A model generated the notes under the pieces. That model ran no database searches and was not told the DNA's origin. It worked only from the letters and a program-made list of their open reading frames with translations. Shown here piece after piece: positions 1 through 8,148 of a DNA stretch of 64,000 bases (position 1 is its first letter; the number at the start of each line of letters is the position of its first letter). Made by a program: the position numbers and the translations under genes. This DNA is from Acidaminococcus sp. (GTDB taxonomy: Bacteria > Bacillota > Negativicutes > Acidaminococcales > Acidaminococcaceae). The stretch is taken from the NCBI GenBank assembly GCA_022482815.1, contig JAKVOM010000001.1, positions 2,252,946 to 2,316,945 on the forward strand, given 5' to 3'.

Positions 1-1130
1 TATAAGGCAAGAATCATCTTGCCGTAAAAATCGAGTTCAGGAGACCACCTAGCTTCTTCAGCCCATCTCACAAGTTCCTTATGCTGCGGATGTTCAGGAT
101 CGTTATATGCTTTCATAAACTCCCTGTAGCCGTCTACTCCACCCACGTCCTGGGGAGGCGCCTGCCCTTCCGCTTCAATACGTTCCGGTGAATATTTATC
201 ATACGATGGCATGGTCTTTACATGCTCAATCCGGAAAAACCAATCGTCCCCAAAGTCATAATTGTAATAAGCATGCGTATGGGGCTTAAAAAGGTCAGAC
301 ACCGTATGTTCCGCTTCGGGTGCCCACTTATCGTAGCGGCCACCCTTAAAAATCTGGGGATCTCCGTAATAAAACGCCGACCGTCTTTCTTCCCGGCCCC
401 CTTTAGCCACCTTGAAGAGCGCAAACTGATGCAAATGGCCGCCCATGATTGTCGGCGCATAAATCGCCCTCATCACGTGACTTAGCGCATCAAGCGGCAA
501 ATCTGCCGGTACAATCACGCGCCGAACAGCTTTATAAGATTCCAGGTCGAGGGTAATCAGAAGCTCGTATGCCTTATAATTCCGGACAGGCATGCCAAAA
601 TGCTCCTGCAGTTTCTTTTCCATCAATTCCTGCGGTGTAAACACGCTTCCCCTATTTATCATTTTTCCTTCATGGTAGAGTACTTGATTGACTCGCAGAT
701 CAAAATCCACCGGATAATCGAATCCGTTATCCGTATATGTGTAGTAAAGATATCTAGCATCCGTAGCCTGTTTGTTCAAACGCGACGTCATAAGTTTACT
801 GTGATTCGGATGGTAAGAAAAAGTGCCTCCCTCCTTTAAGTAGCCATCATAGACCTCAGGACGCAGCCTAAACTTTTTAAAAAGTTCCAGAATACGATCC
901 TGAAGCGTCAGTAATGTCTTCCGGATACTTGTTTTTCGCACCTTAGGAATTACAATCACAAGGCGCATTGCCTCGTTCACAAAGACCATCGTATCCCCTT
1001 TAGCCCTTGTCTGGTAGAAAGGAACCCAATCCGCATACCAGCTGAACAACGGATCCACAGGACCTTCAGGTTCCGTGATTGTAAGCTTCGGGCACGCGTC
1101 CCGCATCTTCTTCGTTAAGAAAATATCCAT
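1..1130 (-). CDS. Plasmid pRiA4b ORF-3 family protein (C-terminus cut by window edge)
   Basis: An open frame starts at an ATG at 1130 behind AAAAAGGATG and runs 376 codons off the left edge without a stop. The C-terminal half carries the block typical of the pRiA4b ORF-3-like family (PF07929): HAYYNYDFGDDWFFRIE, then APPQDVGGVDGYREF. The N-terminal part (about residues 1-170) begins MDIFLTKKMRDACPK and is an extra domain that I do not recognise. The family occurs on plasmids and in accessory DNA, and its biochemical role is unknown. The frame is conserved to the edge, so I see no sign of decay. Identity of the C-terminal domain is fairly sure; function is not. Confidence 0.75.
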   Translation of the reverse strand, partial: MDIFLTKKMRDACPKLTITEPEGPVDPLFSWYADWVPFYQTRAKGDTMVFVNEAMRLVIVIPKVRKTSIRKTLLTLQDRILELFKKFRLRPEVYDGYLKEGGTFSYHPNHSKLMTSRLNKQATDARYLYYTYTDNGFDYPVDFDLRVNQVLYHEGKMINRGSVFTPQELMEKKLQEHFGMPVRNYKAYELLITLDLESYKAVRRVIVPADLPLDALSHVMRAIYAPTIMGGHLHQFALFKVAKGGREERRSAFYYGDPQIFKGGRYDKWAPEAEHTVSDLFKPHTHAYYNYDFGDDWFFRIEHVKTMPSYDKYSPERIEAEGQAPPQDVGGVDGYREFMKAYNDPEHPQHKELVRWAEEARWSPELDFYGKMILAL

Positions 1131-1399
1131 AGCTTCACATCCTTTTTGAGAGAGCAGGAAAGAAAAGTCTAAACAATTTACTAAAAATCCCAACATCATT
1201 TTAAAGCATTTTCATTATATTACAAAATAAATACACATATAAACTAAAAAAGTCCCACAGTGGTCCGCAGTGCGTTTCCGCCTGATGCGTTGTGGGCTCT
1301 CTCGAATTAAATTATACAGGAAATGGTAATATAGTCAAATTGAGATGGAAACATAAAAAGCATCACAGATGCGCTGCAAGGTCTGTGATGCTCGTGGTT
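1131..1399. other. Intergenic, AT-rich, one long-range dyad
   Basis: No gene seen. A CCCACA...TGTGGG pairing (about 1255-1290) encloses a roughly 30-base GC-richer loop and could be a weak terminator or leader. The rest is AT-rich and carries no convincing reading frame. Confidence 0.3.
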
Positions 1400-1714
1400 C
1401 TATTTATTGATTTTCTTTTTAATCGCAATAAAGATTCTGCCAGAGATATAGCTGGATAGCAGCAAGCCAAAAAGCAGTAAAAAGTAGTTCGGAACACTAT
1501 CGACTTCAAATTGGAATATGGCATCGATGAGGAAAAAGAGCCATCCCCAGCATACAAAATAGAAAACGCTGGAGATAAAGTAAGAAAATACTTTATCGCA
1601 GGCAGCATCATTGGCCGGCGGAAAAGCTCTTCTCATCATATAACTGACAATGCAGCCTGGCAGCAGAATCATACAAACGAGACTTAAATCAAAAAACTCC
1701 CCTAAGATACCCAT
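1400..1714 (-). CDS. Small integral membrane protein, function unknown
   Basis: 104 residues, ATG at 1714 preceded by GGAGGTCAC, a good ribosome binding site. Three hydrophobic stretches (about residues 7-26, 45-63 and 75-93) predict three membrane helices, and the protein ends in a basic tail (AIKKKINK). The first helix with PGCIVSYMMRR resembles the start of DUF6338-type membrane proteins, but this protein is much shorter and I do not assign it. It is divergent from the ydcF-like gene, with the promoter region between them. Confidence 0.5.
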   Translation of the reverse strand: MGILGEFFDLSLVCMILLPGCIVSYMMRRAFPPANDAACDKVFSYFISSVFYFVCWGWLFFLIDAIFQFEVDSVPNYFLLLFGLLLSSYISGRIFIAIKKKINK

Positions 1715-1858
1715 GTGACCTCCTGCTGTTTATCCTTTACCGGTTATTTCACATCGTTACGAACAGTCTACACTAGTTATGGCCCTTTTTCAATTTACCG
1801 ACAGAAGGATGCTTGCTCTGTGCTATAATCATACTATCTCACACATCGGAGGTCTTCC

Positions 1859-2614
1859 ATGTACATTATAAAATTCATCTACCAGTGGCTCCTGCCGCCT
1901 GGTATTTTCATTTTACTTGCCCTGTTCGGCACGATCTACGCGTACCGTCACCACAGTAAATTTCGCCATGTCCTGCTTGCTGCGACACTGCTGGCGTATT
2001 TTCTCTCCATCCGCATAGGATCCACGCTCCTGGTACGCCCGCTTGAAACATGGTACCAGCCGCCTAAAGATATTAGCGGCGATGTATTGCTCATGCTGGG
2101 CAATGGTTCCGTTGACAATGTACCGGACATCGATGGCACGGGCCAGCCGTCCGGTACGATGGCAAAGAGCATGCTGACCACCTTCCGCCTGCAGAAAGAA
2201 ACAGGTCTTCCCGTCCTGGTGTCCGGAGGTACCGTCTTTCAGGATACCGGCACAGAAGCAGATATCGCGCTGCGCATCTTTCGCCAGATGGGCATCCCGG
2301 ATGATAAACTCACAGGGGAAAACAAAAGCCGCAACACCGTCGAAAACGCCCGCTTCTCGCACGTAATCTGTGATGAAAAACACTGGAAAAAGCCTATTCT
2401 CCTCGTCGTCGCTATCCAGGCACCCAGCTCTGCCATGATCTTTCAGCGTGAGGGCCTTAACGTCACCGTCTACCCCACCCATTATCGCAAGCCTGGCAGC
2501 ATCACCTTCGATCCCGTGTATGACCTCGTTCCTCACGCAGATAACCTGGAAGACAGTTCGATGGCGATTAAAGAGTATTTGGGGATATTAGCATTAAAGG
2601 TTCATGCACAGTAA
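1859..2614 (+). CDS. YdcF/SanA-like DUF218 envelope protein
   Basis: 251 residues, ATG at 1859 with GGAGG six bases upstream and a TATAAT-type -10 near 1828-1833. Two N-terminal membrane helices (about residues 8-26 and 38-56) are followed by a DUF218 domain: VLLMLGNGS, LVSGG, a TEADIALRIFRQMGIPDDKL block, ENKSRNTVENARFS and ILLVV. These are the signature elements of the YdcF/ElyC/SanA family, which is implicated in envelope or undecaprenyl-carrier homeostasis. It is the only plus-strand gene in the first 40 kb and is followed by a hairpin terminator. Family confident, exact role inferred. Confidence 0.8.
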   Translation: MYIIKFIYQWLLPPGIFILLALFGTIYAYRHHSKFRHVLLAATLLAYFLSIRIGSTLLVRPLETWYQPPKDISGDVLLMLGNGSVDNVPDIDGTGQPSGTMAKSMLTTFRLQKETGLPVLVSGGTVFQDTGTEADIALRIFRQMGIPDDKLTGENKSRNTVENARFSHVICDEKHWKKPILLVVAIQAPSSAMIFQREGLNVTVYPTHYRKPGSITFDPVYDLVPHADNLEDSSMAIKEYLGILALKVHAQ

Positions 2615-2623
2615 AGAGTAAAA

Positions 2624-2671
2624 AAGCTATCTATCATCATAGACAGTTCTGTCCGAGGTGAAAGATAGCTT
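2624..2671 (+). terminator. Hairpin terminator after ydcF-like gene
   Basis: AAGCTATCT pairs with AGATAGCTT, followed by CTTTTTTATTTTTTT. The right arm plus T-run (GATAGCTTCTTTTTT) is also the terminal motif of the dispersed repeat family found later in the window, so this may equally be a repeat end used as a terminator. Confidence 0.65.
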
Positions 2672-2689
2672 CTTTTTTATTTTTTTGCC

Positions 2690-3266
2690 AAAGCGGAGCT
2701 TTGGCGACAACATTCGCGCCTTCTTCGAGCGCAGCGAGGAAGAAGGGGTACCACAGTGGGCGTCGATTGACTTGGCAATCGCGCACACGGCCGTGGTGGA
2801 TATTCAGTTGGATAACAAGTGGGAATAAATAAGAGACTTAGAAAACAGCAGCACTCCTGGAGGTAGCCAAATCAAGATTTGGCTCAATTGAACCAGGACG
2901 ACCCGTGATCGTACCCATTCCTGCGTTCCGACTGAATACCCACCACGGACGGAAAGCGACTACGTCGCATTCCTGTGGTCCCTCCCTCTTAGTCGCCAAA
3001 ACCAGGCGACCAAGAGGGCCTGCTACGGCTATTTTTGTGTTATTATTGAAAACCGAAAGTTTATGCCCACAGAGACCTTCTTCGACGTCGCGGAGCGACA
3101 TTGAAGAAGGGGGCCCGCTTGCGGGGGATGATGTCCCTCTTATTTTTTTATTTTTTCTTTTGGCAAACCGACGAAGGAGGTTTGGCTACGAAGGACCTCC
3201 TTTCACGCCACTTCGTGGCGTCGAAAGGAGGAGAATCGCTTGCGATGGAGGATAGCTTCTTTTTCT
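2690..3266. repeat. Palindrome cluster, solo member of the DUF559-associated repeat family
   Basis: No real gene. Successive hairpins are visible: GCCAAAGC..GCTTTGGC, CTTCTTCGAG..GAAGAAG, then near 3079-3115 the family hairpin CTTCTTCGACGTCGC GGA GCGACATTGAAGAAG followed by CCCGC TT GCGGG. Later come CCTCCTTTC..GAAAGGAGG enclosing CGCCACTTCGTGGCG, and the family end GATAGCTTCTTTTT at 3252-3265. It lacks the DUF559 reading frame. Frames of about 100 codons here are by-products of the GC-rich palindromes. Confidence 0.6.
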
Positions 3267-3273
3267 CCCCCAC

Positions 3274-4218
3274 TCACGTCAAATGCTTCGGCGCATTCGA
3301 CACCGCACTCTCCAGCTTCGCCCTCTCCTCCTCACAAATCCTATTCGCAATCTCCAGCACTTTCCCGGTGATCCACATATACGCCGTGGTGCCTTCTCTG
3401 TAATCGGCTTCGGCGAACATGTTGATGCGGCCGTCTTCTCTGAGTTTTTCGACTTGATGGAAGGCTTCCTGGCTGCCATGGGGATAGATGGCAAAGGTGG
3501 CGCCGCCGTATTTATTAATGAGTGAAAAGGCGGGCACGTCGCTGGGGCCGTCAGCAATGTAGATCATGTTTTGGAATTTCACTCTGCGCATTTCTTCCGG
3601 GACTTTGGCGTTCACGTCGAGTTCTGGCTGCTGCGGGATGCCTTTGTTGATTTCAAAGAGGGCCCGCGTTTTGGTGGTGTTATCAATGGTGTAGCCGACG
3701 TCGGCAATCATGCTGTGCTCAGCGTTCTCATCAATCATATCACTGTCGATGAGTTCGCAGCCCCAGTAGTGTTCCAGCAAAGGCGCAAGCTCCGATCCTT
3801 CAATGATCTTCTTGATGCCCGTACTGACGACATAGTTTTCGACTTTGATGCCGTATTCTCCATATTGCTTCGGATGTTCTTTATCCAGGTTGGCATGCTC
3901 TTTTAAAATATCTTCATTAAGATAACGGATGAGTTCAATGGCACCCGGGTAGAATTTCAACTTCTTCCCGTAGCCTTTCAGCTTCTCGTTATTCAAGTCG
4001 TACAGTTTATGCTTCCTGGCATAGTGGATCAGATAGTTCAGGTAGACCGTATCTTTATTGACTTCCACGCCTTTTGCCTTATACTTAGCGGGCAACGCAC
4101 CTACCTCTTTCCAGAATTCTTTACTGTTGATTCCATATTCTTCAAAAAACGGATCCTGCATATATCCGTCAATGAGTGTCTTGTCAAAATCCCAAATGAC
4201 TGCAATGACGTTATTCAT
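3274..4218 (-). CDS. HAD-superfamily phosphatase-like protein
   Basis: 314 residues if started at the ATG at 4218, which follows AGAGGCGAG and makes the protein begin MNNVIAVIWDFDKTLIDGY; an in-frame start 27 codons upstream lacks a binding site. Haloacid-dehalogenase signatures are DFDKTL near residue 10 (nucleophile and acid/base Asp pair), NYVVSTG (motif II-like Thr) and IYIADGPSDVPAF (motif IV acidic pair). It is longer than small sugar phosphatases and seems to carry an all-helical cap. Substrate unknown. It converges with nothing and is separated from galU by a strong terminator. Confidence 0.75.
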   Translation of the reverse strand: MNNVIAVIWDFDKTLIDGYMQDPFFEEYGINSKEFWKEVGALPAKYKAKGVEVNKDTVYLNYLIHYARKHKLYDLNNEKLKGYGKKLKFYPGAIELIRYLNEDILKEHANLDKEHPKQYGEYGIKVENYVVSTGIKKIIEGSELAPLLEHYWGCELIDSDMIDENAEHSMIADVGYTIDNTTKTRALFEINKGIPQQPELDVNAKVPEEMRRVKFQNMIYIADGPSDVPAFSLINKYGGATFAIYPHGSQEAFHQVEKLREDGRINMFAEADYREGTTAYMWITGKVLEIANRICEEERAKLESAVSNAPKHLT

Positions 4219-4363
4219 AACTCGCCTCTCACCTCGTTTAATATCGTATGCGTTACAATTCTTCCAAGCCATAAAATATTTCTGTATCCATTCTAGCACA
4301 CTTGCCCCTATATTGCAGGATAAACCAACTTTCAGTACAAAATTTTACTCCTGATAACGCAAA

Positions 4364-4409
4364 AAGAGCTGTAAAGAAGATTCCCTCACGAACCCTCTTC
4401 ACAGCTCTT
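4364..4409. terminator. Strong hairpin terminator between galU and HAD gene
   Basis: AAGAGCTGTaaAGAAGA pairs with TCTTC-ACAGCTCTT; A-rich on the left and T-rich on the right, so it can work in both directions. It lies just past the end of galU (minus strand) and upstream of the HAD gene. Confidence 0.7.
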
Positions 4410-4497
4410 GTACTTTTCTTATGATCCAGACAAAGCCAAACTCGAAGCCAGCAGAATTCTTTCTCAAGAATCCGCCAATGTAGCGGCCATCGCGGTT

Positions 4498-4530
4498 GTA
4501 CTAACCACTCTCCACTAGCCACTAACCACT
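4498..4530. repeat. Solo TTAGTGG-type repeat
   Basis: GTACTAACCACTCTCCACTA followed by GCCACTAACCACT. It is nearly identical to the right inverted repeat bounding the four-helix-bundle cassette at 57808-57841. No gene accompanies this copy, which sits between galU and its terminator. Confidence 0.6.
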
Positions 4531-4537
4531 TTCCGTC

Positions 4538-5416
4538 TTACAGCTTCGCCACTAAATCCTTCAGGTAGGCTTTGAATTCCTCCCCAATATCCTCTCTCCG
4601 CAGTGCAAATTCCACCACGGTCTTCAGATATCCCATCTTATTGCCGGCATCATAGCGCTTGCCTTCGAAGTTATAGGCATAGACGCCGCCATGATGGGCC
4701 TGAACGCGCAGGGCATCGGTCAGCTGGATTTCTCCGCCTTTACCGGGCTGCGTTTCTTCAAGGATTGCAAAAATATCCGGCGTAATGACGTAGCGGCCCA
4801 AGGCAGCAAAGCGACTCGGTGCTTCTTTGATGGACGGCTTTTCAATCATATCCTTGACCTTCAAGAGGTTCTTATCCTTCGTCTCCACGCCATCGATAAT
4901 CCCGTAGGAAGATACCTGTTCCGGAGCAACCACCTGGCAGCCGATAATGGTGGTACCAGTCTTATAATACTGATCCATCAGCTGACGCAGAGCCGGTTCC
5001 CTGGTCCCGGTATAGACGATATCATCGCCCAGGATAACACCAAAAGGCTCGCCGTCAATAAAATCCTTGGCACAGAGGATAGCGTCGCCCAGTCCTCTCA
5101 TATGCTTCTGACGAACGTAAAAAATCTGGATATCGGAAATCTTGCGAATTTCCTTCAAAAGATCCATCTTACCCTGCTCGTAAAGGTGCTGTTCCAGCTC
5201 CGGAGCAGAATCAAAATGGTTTTCGATAGAACGTTTAGCATGACCGGAAATAATCAAAATCTGCTGAATTCCGCTTGCCATGATTTCTTCGACAATATAC
5301 TGAATCGTCGGTTTGTCTACGATGGGCAGCATTTCCTTCGGCATGGCCTTCGTGGCCGGAAGGAAGCGGGTACCAAATCCTGCTGCCGGAATCACTGCTT
5401 TGCGAATTTTGTCCAT
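4538..5416 (-). CDS. galU: UTP-glucose-1-phosphate uridylyltransferase
   Basis: 292 residues from the ATG at 5416, which has AAAGG about 10 bases upstream; the in-frame start seven codons earlier lacks a site. The enzyme makes UDP-glucose from UTP and glucose-1-phosphate. The nucleotide-binding loop AAGFGTRFLPATKAMPKEML, the ILGDDIV metal/sugar region and EKPSIKEAPS fit GalU-type bacterial pyrophosphorylases, and length is normal. Cytosolic. UDP-glucose would supply envelope glycans, including sugars for the glycan operon 13 kb away. It appears monocistronic. Confidence 0.93.
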   Translation of the reverse strand: MDKIRKAVIPAAGFGTRFLPATKAMPKEMLPIVDKPTIQYIVEEIMASGIQQILIISGHAKRSIENHFDSAPELEQHLYEQGKMDLLKEIRKISDIQIFYVRQKHMRGLGDAILCAKDFIDGEPFGVILGDDIVYTGTREPALRQLMDQYYKTGTTIIGCQVVAPEQVSSYGIIDGVETKDKNLLKVKDMIEKPSIKEAPSRFAALGRYVITPDIFAILEETQPGKGGEIQLTDALRVQAHHGGVYAYNFEGKRYDAGNKMGYLKTVVEFALRREDIGEEFKAYLKDLVAKL

Positions 5417-5599
5417 ACTCTTCTTACCTTTCTTCATTTGATGATTGGTCCCCCAGAAATTAAGAAATTATTTTTCCCCCATTACCTGCACCCATGGGAA
5501 TCACAAGTGCAGAACCTGTCATACACCTCGTTTATAATAACACATTAAATTTTTTCGTTCAATTATAAACAAGGCTTCTGTTTAACTGCATTAGTATGA

Positions 5600-6034
5600 C
5601 TACGATTGTCTTATATACTCAGAATACTCCCATTTTCCCGTGAGGACCCAGTATTCGTAGGTATTAAGCCACGTACAAATCCATGGAATAAAGGTTCTTG
5701 AGAGGAACATATCCCGTTGCCACTCACCTAATCCAGGAGCGTATACACATAGCTGGAAGCCGTCCTCTTCACTCTTTGGATAAAGATGATGGGGATACCG
5801 TCCATCATATTTTTGCAACTCAGGACTTAATAACCATACTTTTGGAAATTCAGAGAGTGAGTATGTAATTTTGAGTAAGTACTTATCAGAATACTGAGAT
5901 GGCTGCAGTGTCATGTAACAATACAACTTGGATCGATTAATATAAATCTTTCTTATTAACTTGCCGAACTTTTTTTCTAAATCTGCCTTCTGCATTGCTA
6001 CACTTACTGGTTTCAAACGTACTTTGGACATCAT
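5600..6034 (-). CDS. CBASS stand-alone E2-like conjugating protein (Cap2 E2-type)
   Basis: 144 residues. The block YPHHLYP...FQLCVYAPGLGEWQ..IPWICTWLNTYEYWVLTGKW matches prokaryotic E2-like (ubiquitin-conjugating fold) proteins of 'short' type II CBASS. Cys96 (in LCVY) is the expected catalytic cysteine, with His82/His83 nearby. No E1 or JAB deconjugase gene is present. It follows the CD-NTase by 6 bases, so it is translationally linked. In known systems such E2s modify the C-terminus of the cyclase and control its activity. Family assignment is good; catalytic competence is inferred from the cysteine. Confidence 0.8.
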   Translation of the reverse strand: MMSKVRLKPVSVAMQKADLEKKFGKLIRKIYINRSKLYCYMTLQPSQYSDKYLLKITYSLSEFPKVWLLSPELQKYDGRYPHHLYPKSEEDGFQLCVYAPGLGEWQRDMFLSRTFIPWICTWLNTYEYWVLTGKWEYSEYIRQS

Positions 6035-6040
6035 TATGAC

Positions 6041-7213
6041 TTAATAACCGTAATGGTGAGAAGCAGGTATAGAAACCGTCCCCAGCGCCGATAAATTGCC
6101 TGTTTTTGAGTCTATTTTAAGCTTCTGACTTTCGATGTTTTTCCGATCTTCCCTTGCCTTTTCTTCATATACCTGCCGCATAGTTGGTTCACCAAAAACA
6201 TTCCCTATATGTCGGCCCATCTCAATAGAAGTTAAATCAAACAAGCTTGCATCAGTCAAATCCTCTTTTGCCTTCTCAATCCATTCAAAAAAGGCATGCG
6301 CACGATTTGGATGAACATTCCACTTATCTGCAAAATTTTCCCCACTATAGCTGGGATTTTCAATGAAAAACTTTCCATTATGAAAATGTGCCATAACCCA
6401 TGGTCTTGCTTTATTTAAAATACTACTCAAGGCTTCATATACAGTGTCTTCTTGGTTATACAAAGATGTAGCAATTGTTGTAATGATGATAGAAATCGGC
6501 TTATCATCTTTTCGATCTTTTAGAGAATCAAACATAACATCCCTATGCCTTTTTAGCAGTTGGATTGCTTTCTGCAATGGCGTTTTAATTTTTTGCCGCT
6601 TGATTTTTTCCAGAGTAGCTTCATCCATCACATGGTTTCTGCCCAAACCAAAGTCTCTATATTCTGCAAACGCACTATCGGTAGTAAATACCCGTTCTCT
6701 ATAGGCTGCTGACCTATTATAAAACCACTCTCTGTATCCCTTAGGATTGCTTCCAAGATACCTGTAAGTGTCTAGGGACTCATTGTGGTCGGTAATCATT
6801 ATAAATGCCCCAGAAGAAGCTGCGGGAATCACGTCCATATGGAAATTGGGAACATGCTGATATTCAACATGCCAACAACGCCTTTTTTCTTCAATATCGC
6901 TTCGAGTTGGTTTATATCTAGTCAAATATCCTTTCATCGAATATTTCAACTCTTTCGCACTACAGATACATGGATTCTGCAACTCACAAACCATATCTAA
7001 ATCATAGTCATCAGCATTTGATATGGGTCTAACTACAGTTCCTAAGGCAAAGGAACCTTGAGGATAAACCGAATAACTTTCACCCGCGGCATTTTCGTTC
7101 AACCAACTGCCAAAATTTTCATATTCTTTTTTTGCCCGATTAAACATATCATCTCCGATGTCAATATGTTTAAGTACTCTGCCGTAAATTTGATTCATAC
7201 GATTATTTGTCAT
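6041..7213 (-). CDS. CD-NTase cyclic-oligonucleotide synthase (SMODS domain, CBASS)
   Basis: 390 residues from the ATG at 7213, which has GGAGG six to eight bases upstream; an earlier in-frame start 11 codons up lacks a site. The polymerase-beta-like active site is complete: PQGSFALGT at 51-59, DYDLD with Asp71 and Asp73, and Asp127 in FHMDVIP. It should make a cyclic di- or trinucleotide when phage infection is sensed and activate the neighbouring membrane effector. The C-terminus SIPASHHYGY resembles the flexible Gly-containing tails to which CBASS E2 proteins couple. Upstream is the effector gene, downstream the E2 gene. Confidence 0.88.
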   Translation of the reverse strand: MTNNRMNQIYGRVLKHIDIGDDMFNRAKKEYENFGSWLNENAAGESYSVYPQGSFALGTVVRPISNADDYDLDMVCELQNPCICSAKELKYSMKGYLTRYKPTRSDIEEKRRCWHVEYQHVPNFHMDVIPAASSGAFIMITDHNESLDTYRYLGSNPKGYREWFYNRSAAYRERVFTTDSAFAEYRDFGLGRNHVMDEATLEKIKRQKIKTPLQKAIQLLKRHRDVMFDSLKDRKDDKPISIIITTIATSLYNQEDTVYEALSSILNKARPWVMAHFHNGKFFIENPSYSGENFADKWNVHPNRAHAFFEWIEKAKEDLTDASLFDLTSIEMGRHIGNVFGEPTMRQVYEEKAREDRKNIESQKLKIDSKTGNLSALGTVSIPASHHYGY

Positions 7214-7255
7214 CACTATTCCTCCATATAGCTCAAAATAGTTCAAATAAAATTG

Positions 7256-8089
7256 TTAGAAAATTTCATGTCCTTCCGATTCAAAATTTCTAGATTGATT
7301 GCTTGATTGTTGATAAACAAAGAGCTTCGCTAAATTGCTCCTTCCACGCATAGCAGATGCGGATTGAGCAATACACAAGTTCGTCTTTGGATTAGTAGTT
7401 GCAAACACATTTAACCGAGAACCAACAGGCAATTGCTGAACTGCTTCAAGAACATCATCTACCAATTTACTGTGGTAGCGTCGACCAATAACCCGTCCTG
7501 AAAACACACTAAGCCAAATTGTAGGAACATCCCTTTTATTCTCGGGTAATTGATTGACTCGTATCCCGTAAGTCTCTTCAAGCACAAGATTAAATTCTCT
7601 ACAATTACTGCTCAGGGCAAGCTCCTTTGGCTTAGTAAATTTAGGTAAAGTTTCATCCAATGGGAATAATTCATCATTAATGTAATAATGCTCGAAAACA
7701 TGGTTGAGCACCAGTTTATACTGTAAATAAATGGGAACATTTCTCAAATCACAAGATTTAATTCCAAAAAGCCATCGACAAACTCTATACCACCATAATG
7801 GATAGTCATGATAAAAATTTTTTGTATTTAAAACATAATTTGAGTTCCATCTGTATAAAAGAAATAAATATAAAAATAACCTCACAATGAACTTAACTGA
7901 CCAGCAGAAAAAGTTTTCTGAAGGCATTAACGCAAAAATTACAACTTTTGCCTCATCTGAAAAACCTGAACTTTCAACAATACCAAGCAGGCCAGTGAAT
8001 TCCACTAAAAGTGGCCCAAACCCAACAAGTACAACACCTAAAATAACTTGTGAGATTTGCCTGAAATTATCTTTAAATTTATCTGCCAC
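7256..8089 (-). CDS. Putative CBASS membrane effector (two N-terminal helices plus cytosolic domain)
   Basis: 277 residues starting at a GTG at 8089 behind GAGGGGAT. Hydrophobic segments at about residues 13-37 and 62-80 predict a two-helix hairpin (a third weak stretch lies around 45-55). The remaining 190 residues are soluble and unfamiliar (ENKRDVPTIWLSVFSGRVIGR, PVGSRLNVFATTNPKTN). Its place directly upstream of the cyclase and E2 genes, the usual effector position, and its membrane anchor suggest a pore-forming or membrane-disrupting CBASS effector. I cannot place it in Cap13, Cap14 or Cap15 by eye. Confidence 0.6.
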   Translation of the reverse strand: MADKFKDNFRQISQVILGVVLVGFGPLLVEFTGLLGIVESSGFSDEAKVVIFALMPSENFFCWSVKFIVRLFLYLFLLYRWNSNYVLNTKNFYHDYPLWWYRVCRWLFGIKSCDLRNVPIYLQYKLVLNHVFEHYYINDELFPLDETLPKFTKPKELALSSNCREFNLVLEETYGIRVNQLPENKRDVPTIWLSVFSGRVIGRRYHSKLVDDVLEAVQQLPVGSRLNVFATTNPKTNLCIAQSASAMRGRSNLAKLFVYQQSSNQSRNFESEGHEIF

Positions 8090-8148
8090 CTATACTACAT
8101 CCCCTCATATAATTTTTATAATAGTATATCCGTATATGTAAGCTTTTA

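Noticed and set aside
2905-3403. Two overlapping 100- to 116-codon plus-strand frames
   Set aside because: They consist of palindrome repeat sequence and the complement of the HAD gene.
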